In this document: positions 6,015 to 7,332 of the stretch, piece by piece
Numbering within the stretch: the stretch's first letter is position 1
Layout: the number at the start of each line of letters is the position of its first letter
Translations under genes and position numbers: made by a program
Assembly (NCBI GenBank): GCA_027081695.1
Contig: JALWJI010000015.1
Span: 1 to 7,332 of the forward strand
Direction: 5' to 3'
Length of the DNA stretch: 7,332 nucleotides
Source of the DNA: Acidilobaceae archaeon
GTDB taxonomy: Archaea; Thermoproteota; Thermoprotei_A; Sulfolobales; Acidilobaceae
The notes under the pieces: generated by a model
What the model saw: only the letters and a program-made list of their open reading frames with translations
Databases searched by the model: none
What the model was told of the DNA's origin: nothing

Positions 6015-6635
6015 CTAATACCGTGTTTTACCACTTCTATCTGGTCTGAGGACTCCTTTTCTAATTAAGAGGTCTAGGCTCTTTCTCAAAGCTTTCCTGA
6101 TCCTTGCTCTATGAGTGGGATCTCCATACAGCCTATAGGCTGTCCCCCTGATACTATTTGTGACAGTGAGATCTCGAAGTATTCTTTTATCTTCTTCGTG
6201 TAGTTCCTTGTCAAGGTATCTTAGCGCTATTCGTGCTATGTCTCCAGGACTGAGGCCTAGATACGGATCGTCACTGTCCAGATGATCAAGTCTCTGGACT
6301 AGGTCTAGGTAAATTATCGTTACCGGTTCTTCTGGGTGTATTCTGCCATATGCTTTTCTGAGGGCTTCTAATAGTTCTCTCCTATTATTGAAACCGTCGA
6401 GCCGAGCATCATTGTCATCTAGTTCCTTTACTTTTTTAACTTTGAGATCTACGACTCTGACCTTTGCGATTGGTCTTCCACCACTGTGGACTATTAGTTC
6501 CTTATATTTTGGACGTACTATTCCTATCCTTATCGTGGTCTTTTTCTTTCCTTCAAGCAGTTTCTCTCCATATTCCTTCTTCAGCATGATGTGTCTTCCA
6601 ATGAACTGTGTTTTCTTTTTCTTATTAGCCTCCAC
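6015..6635 (-). CDS. ASCH-domain (PUA-like fold) protein, 206 aa
   Basis: Residues about 13-112 form an ASCH domain: GRHIMLKKEYGEKLLEGKKKTTIRIG (13-38) with the typical G-K-K-T-x-R signature, then a strand-rich part (IVHSGGRPIAKVRVVDLKVKK) and the DGFNNRRELLEALRKAYG helix (80-97). ASCH proteins are PUA-like and linked to RNA; some bacterial members hydrolyse N4-acetylcytidine and others cut RNA. The C-terminal 90 residues are helical and Arg/Lys-rich, possibly a nucleic-acid-binding winged-helix-like part. I chose GTG 6635 because AGGTGGAG (6641-6648) sits 5 nt upstream and the domain begins directly after it. The frame stays open to 6869, but that extension is Ser/Thr/His-rich, lacks a domain and overlaps the upstream gene. 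The gene is convergent with the CxxC gene (44 nt apart). Confidence 0.8.
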   Translation of the reverse strand: MEANKKKKTQFIGRHIMLKKEYGEKLLEGKKKTTIRIGIVRPKYKELIVHSGGRPIAKVRVVDLKVKKVKELDDNDARLDGFNNRRELLEALRKAYGRIHPEEPVTIIYLDLVQRLDHLDSDDPYLGLSPGDIARIALRYLDKELHEEDKRILRDLTVTNSIRGTAYRLYGDPTHRARIRKALRKSLDLLIRKGVLRPDRSGKTRY

Positions 6636-6649
6636 TGCTACTCCACCTA

Positions 6650-6775
6650 TATTGGCCGATGATAGACCGCTGTCCCACGATACAGTGTGTGGGGCAGCGT
6701 TTGATAGCCTCTCCGCTCCTGTGTGGAGGGGCGATGTCATGGGGCCAAAGCGTTGAGGCCCTCTCTTCCTTTTAA
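6650..6775 (+). ncRNA. Candidate structured RNA with three hairpins, + strand
   Basis: Three hairpins follow each other, each with a 10-nt loop. A: 11 pairs, 6668-6678 with 6689-6699. B: 8 pairs, 6707-6714 with 6725-6732. C: 6 pairs, 6741-6746 with 6757-6762. The gaps are 7 and 8 nt. Each stem has exactly one T-G position that pairs as G-U only if the + strand is transcribed; on the - strand it becomes an A-C mismatch. A pyrimidine tract ending CCTTTT (6768-6773) follows hairpin C like an archaeal terminator. TTCTTATTA near 6618-6626 could be a weak TATA box. No known RNA family motif (tRNA T-loop, RNase P CR-I, box C/D) is seen. It would lie antisense to the ASCH mRNA leader. Exact ends are estimates. 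Confidence 0.4.
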
Positions 6776-6800
6776 CAATAGTAGCTATCGTTACTATTGT
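6775..6800. repeat. Perfect 9-bp inverted repeat, A/T-rich
   Basis: ACAATAGTA (6775-6783) and TACTATTGT (6792-6800) are exact reverse complements. On the + strand two more pairs, G6784-T6791 (wobble) and C6785-G6790, close it to a 4-nt loop, for 11 pairs. It sits about 140 nt upstream of the ASCH start and 50 nt past the PLP-enzyme stop. It could be a dimeric regulator's operator or a fourth hairpin of the RNA candidate. Confidence 0.6.
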
Positions 6801-6849
6801 AGAGTGAGGAGAGATGAAGGAGGCTAACCCAAAATAACTATGCCTGGAA

Positions 6850-7332
6850 TCATTTGCTTGTTTCTGCAATGTTATTGTTACTGCATTTTGCTTGGATTAG
6901 TCTGTCTATATATCTTAGACCGTGGTCGGGGAACAATGTTATAACCGTGTGTTCTCTCTCTATCTCGCCCTGCTCTACTAATTGTTTTATGCCGGCATAT
7001 GCTGCTCCACTACTTGGTCCTGGTAGTAGCCCGGTGTTTCTTGCTATTTCTCGTATAGCGCATAGGGCATCTTGTCTGGTCACGTCTATTACATTGTATT
7101 CTAGGCCTGCTTCCTTTACCATTTCGAGCCATTTTGCTCCTGTCTCGAGTCTTCTGATCCCTTCTATTACTTCGTCTTTGGCTGGCTGGACGATGTATAT
7201 GTCGGGTCTCCCCTTATAGTAGTGGTATAGGCCGAAGGATACTGCTGCAGAGGTCCCACTTGTGCCGGATACTAGCACGATCTTGTCCGGTTTTGCTTTG
7301 GCTTTTTCGAGCTGTTCTATTATTTCAATAGT
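6850..7332 (-). CDS. PLP-dependent cysteine synthase/CBS-family enzyme, C-terminal part
   Basis: This is the last 160 residues of a fold-type II PLP enzyme; the frame is open to the window edge, so the start is outside. The glycine-rich phosphate-binding loop appears as SGTSGTSAAVSFG, in place of the usual GTGGT. It is followed by a strand, IYIVQPAKDEVIEGIRRLE, and later by LLPGPSSGAAYAGI, matching the conserved GISSGAA segment. The end FPDHGLRYID is typical of O-acetylserine/O-phosphoserine sulfhydrylases and cystathionine beta-synthases. The likely role is cytosolic cysteine synthesis from an activated serine and sulfide; the activated serine cannot be told from this half. The active-site lysine lies beyond the window. 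The GTG at 7278 is an internal Val, not a start: in-frame coding continues to 7332. The ASCH gene follows on the same strand after 214 nt, so they are probably separate transcripts. Confidence 0.85.
   Translation of the reverse strand, partial: TIEIIEQLEKAKAKPDKIVLVSGTSGTSAAVSFGLYHYYKGRPDIYIVQPAKDEVIEGIRRLETGAKWLEMVKEAGLEYNVIDVTRQDALCAIREIARNTGLLPGPSSGAAYAGIKQLVEQGEIEREHTVITLFPDHGLRYIDRLIQAKCSNNNIAETSK

Noticed and set aside
6650..6775. tRNA, RNase P RNA or box C/D RNA in the hairpin row
   Set aside because: No T-loop (GGTTCAAATCC-like), no RNase P CR-I sequence and no paired C and D boxes were found. ATGATAG near 6659 matches box C at only 5 of 7 positions.
6636..6869. N-terminal extension of the ASCH protein up to an ATG at 6869
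   Set aside because: The extra 78 residues are low in hydrophobic pattern, overlap the end of the PLP-enzyme gene and cover the hairpin region. A strong SD places the start at GTG 6635.
7219..7278. GTG at 7278 as the start of the PLP enzyme
   Set aside because: The frame continues to the window edge with a typical helix-strand sequence. Starting at 7278 would remove the PLP and active-site lysine part of the fold.

Overview
The window looks like a hyperthermophilic archaeon of the Crenarchaeota (Thermoproteota), probably Desulfurococcales-like. This is inferred from several signs: AGG/AGA, ATA and CTA codons are heavily used; starts are ATG, GTG and TTG behind GGTG/GAGGTGA/GGAGG Shine-Dalgarno (SD) motifs that fit a crenarchaeal 16S 3' end; TATA/BRE-type promoters are visible; and genes of archaeal type are present (a beta-RFAP-synthase-like protein, an ArcS-type archaeosine synthase core). 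No taxon can be proven from the sequence alone.

Layout. Positions 1-209 (-) hold the N-terminal part of a beta-RFAP synthase-like GHMP-fold protein. A roughly 290-nt divergent spacer with two strong hairpins follows. Then comes a + strand run of poorly known genes: an unrecognised protein (497-1573), a doubtful small ORF (1649-2017) and a large protein with a degenerate P-loop-like N-terminus (1941-3173). That run meets the - strand genes tail to tail, with stop codons overlapping at 3170-3173.

The most interesting block is 3170-5473 (-). It encodes a queuosine/preQ0-type precursor transporter (YhhQ/QPTR family), then a small Elp3/RaSEA-like radical SAM protein, whose 3' end overlaps a stand-alone ArcS-like catalytic domain carrying the PC-x3-KPY-x2-S-x2-H motif. 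Together these look like a compact module for importing a 7-deazaguanine and converting it into archaeosine, or a related base, in tRNA. The transporter shares a divergent promoter with a small CxxC protein (5662-5970, +).

The right end has an ASCH-domain protein (6015-6635, -), a 214-nt spacer with a row of hairpins that pair best as a + strand RNA, and the C-terminal part of a PLP-dependent cysteine synthase/CBS-family enzyme (6850-7332, -) running off the edge.

Functionally, the block 3170-5473 hangs together around tRNA deazaguanine modification. The ASCH protein (a PUA-like fold, often RNA-linked) could fit an RNA theme, but only its proximity suggests this. The cysteine synthase and beta-RFAP synthase fragments look like ordinary metabolic neighbours.
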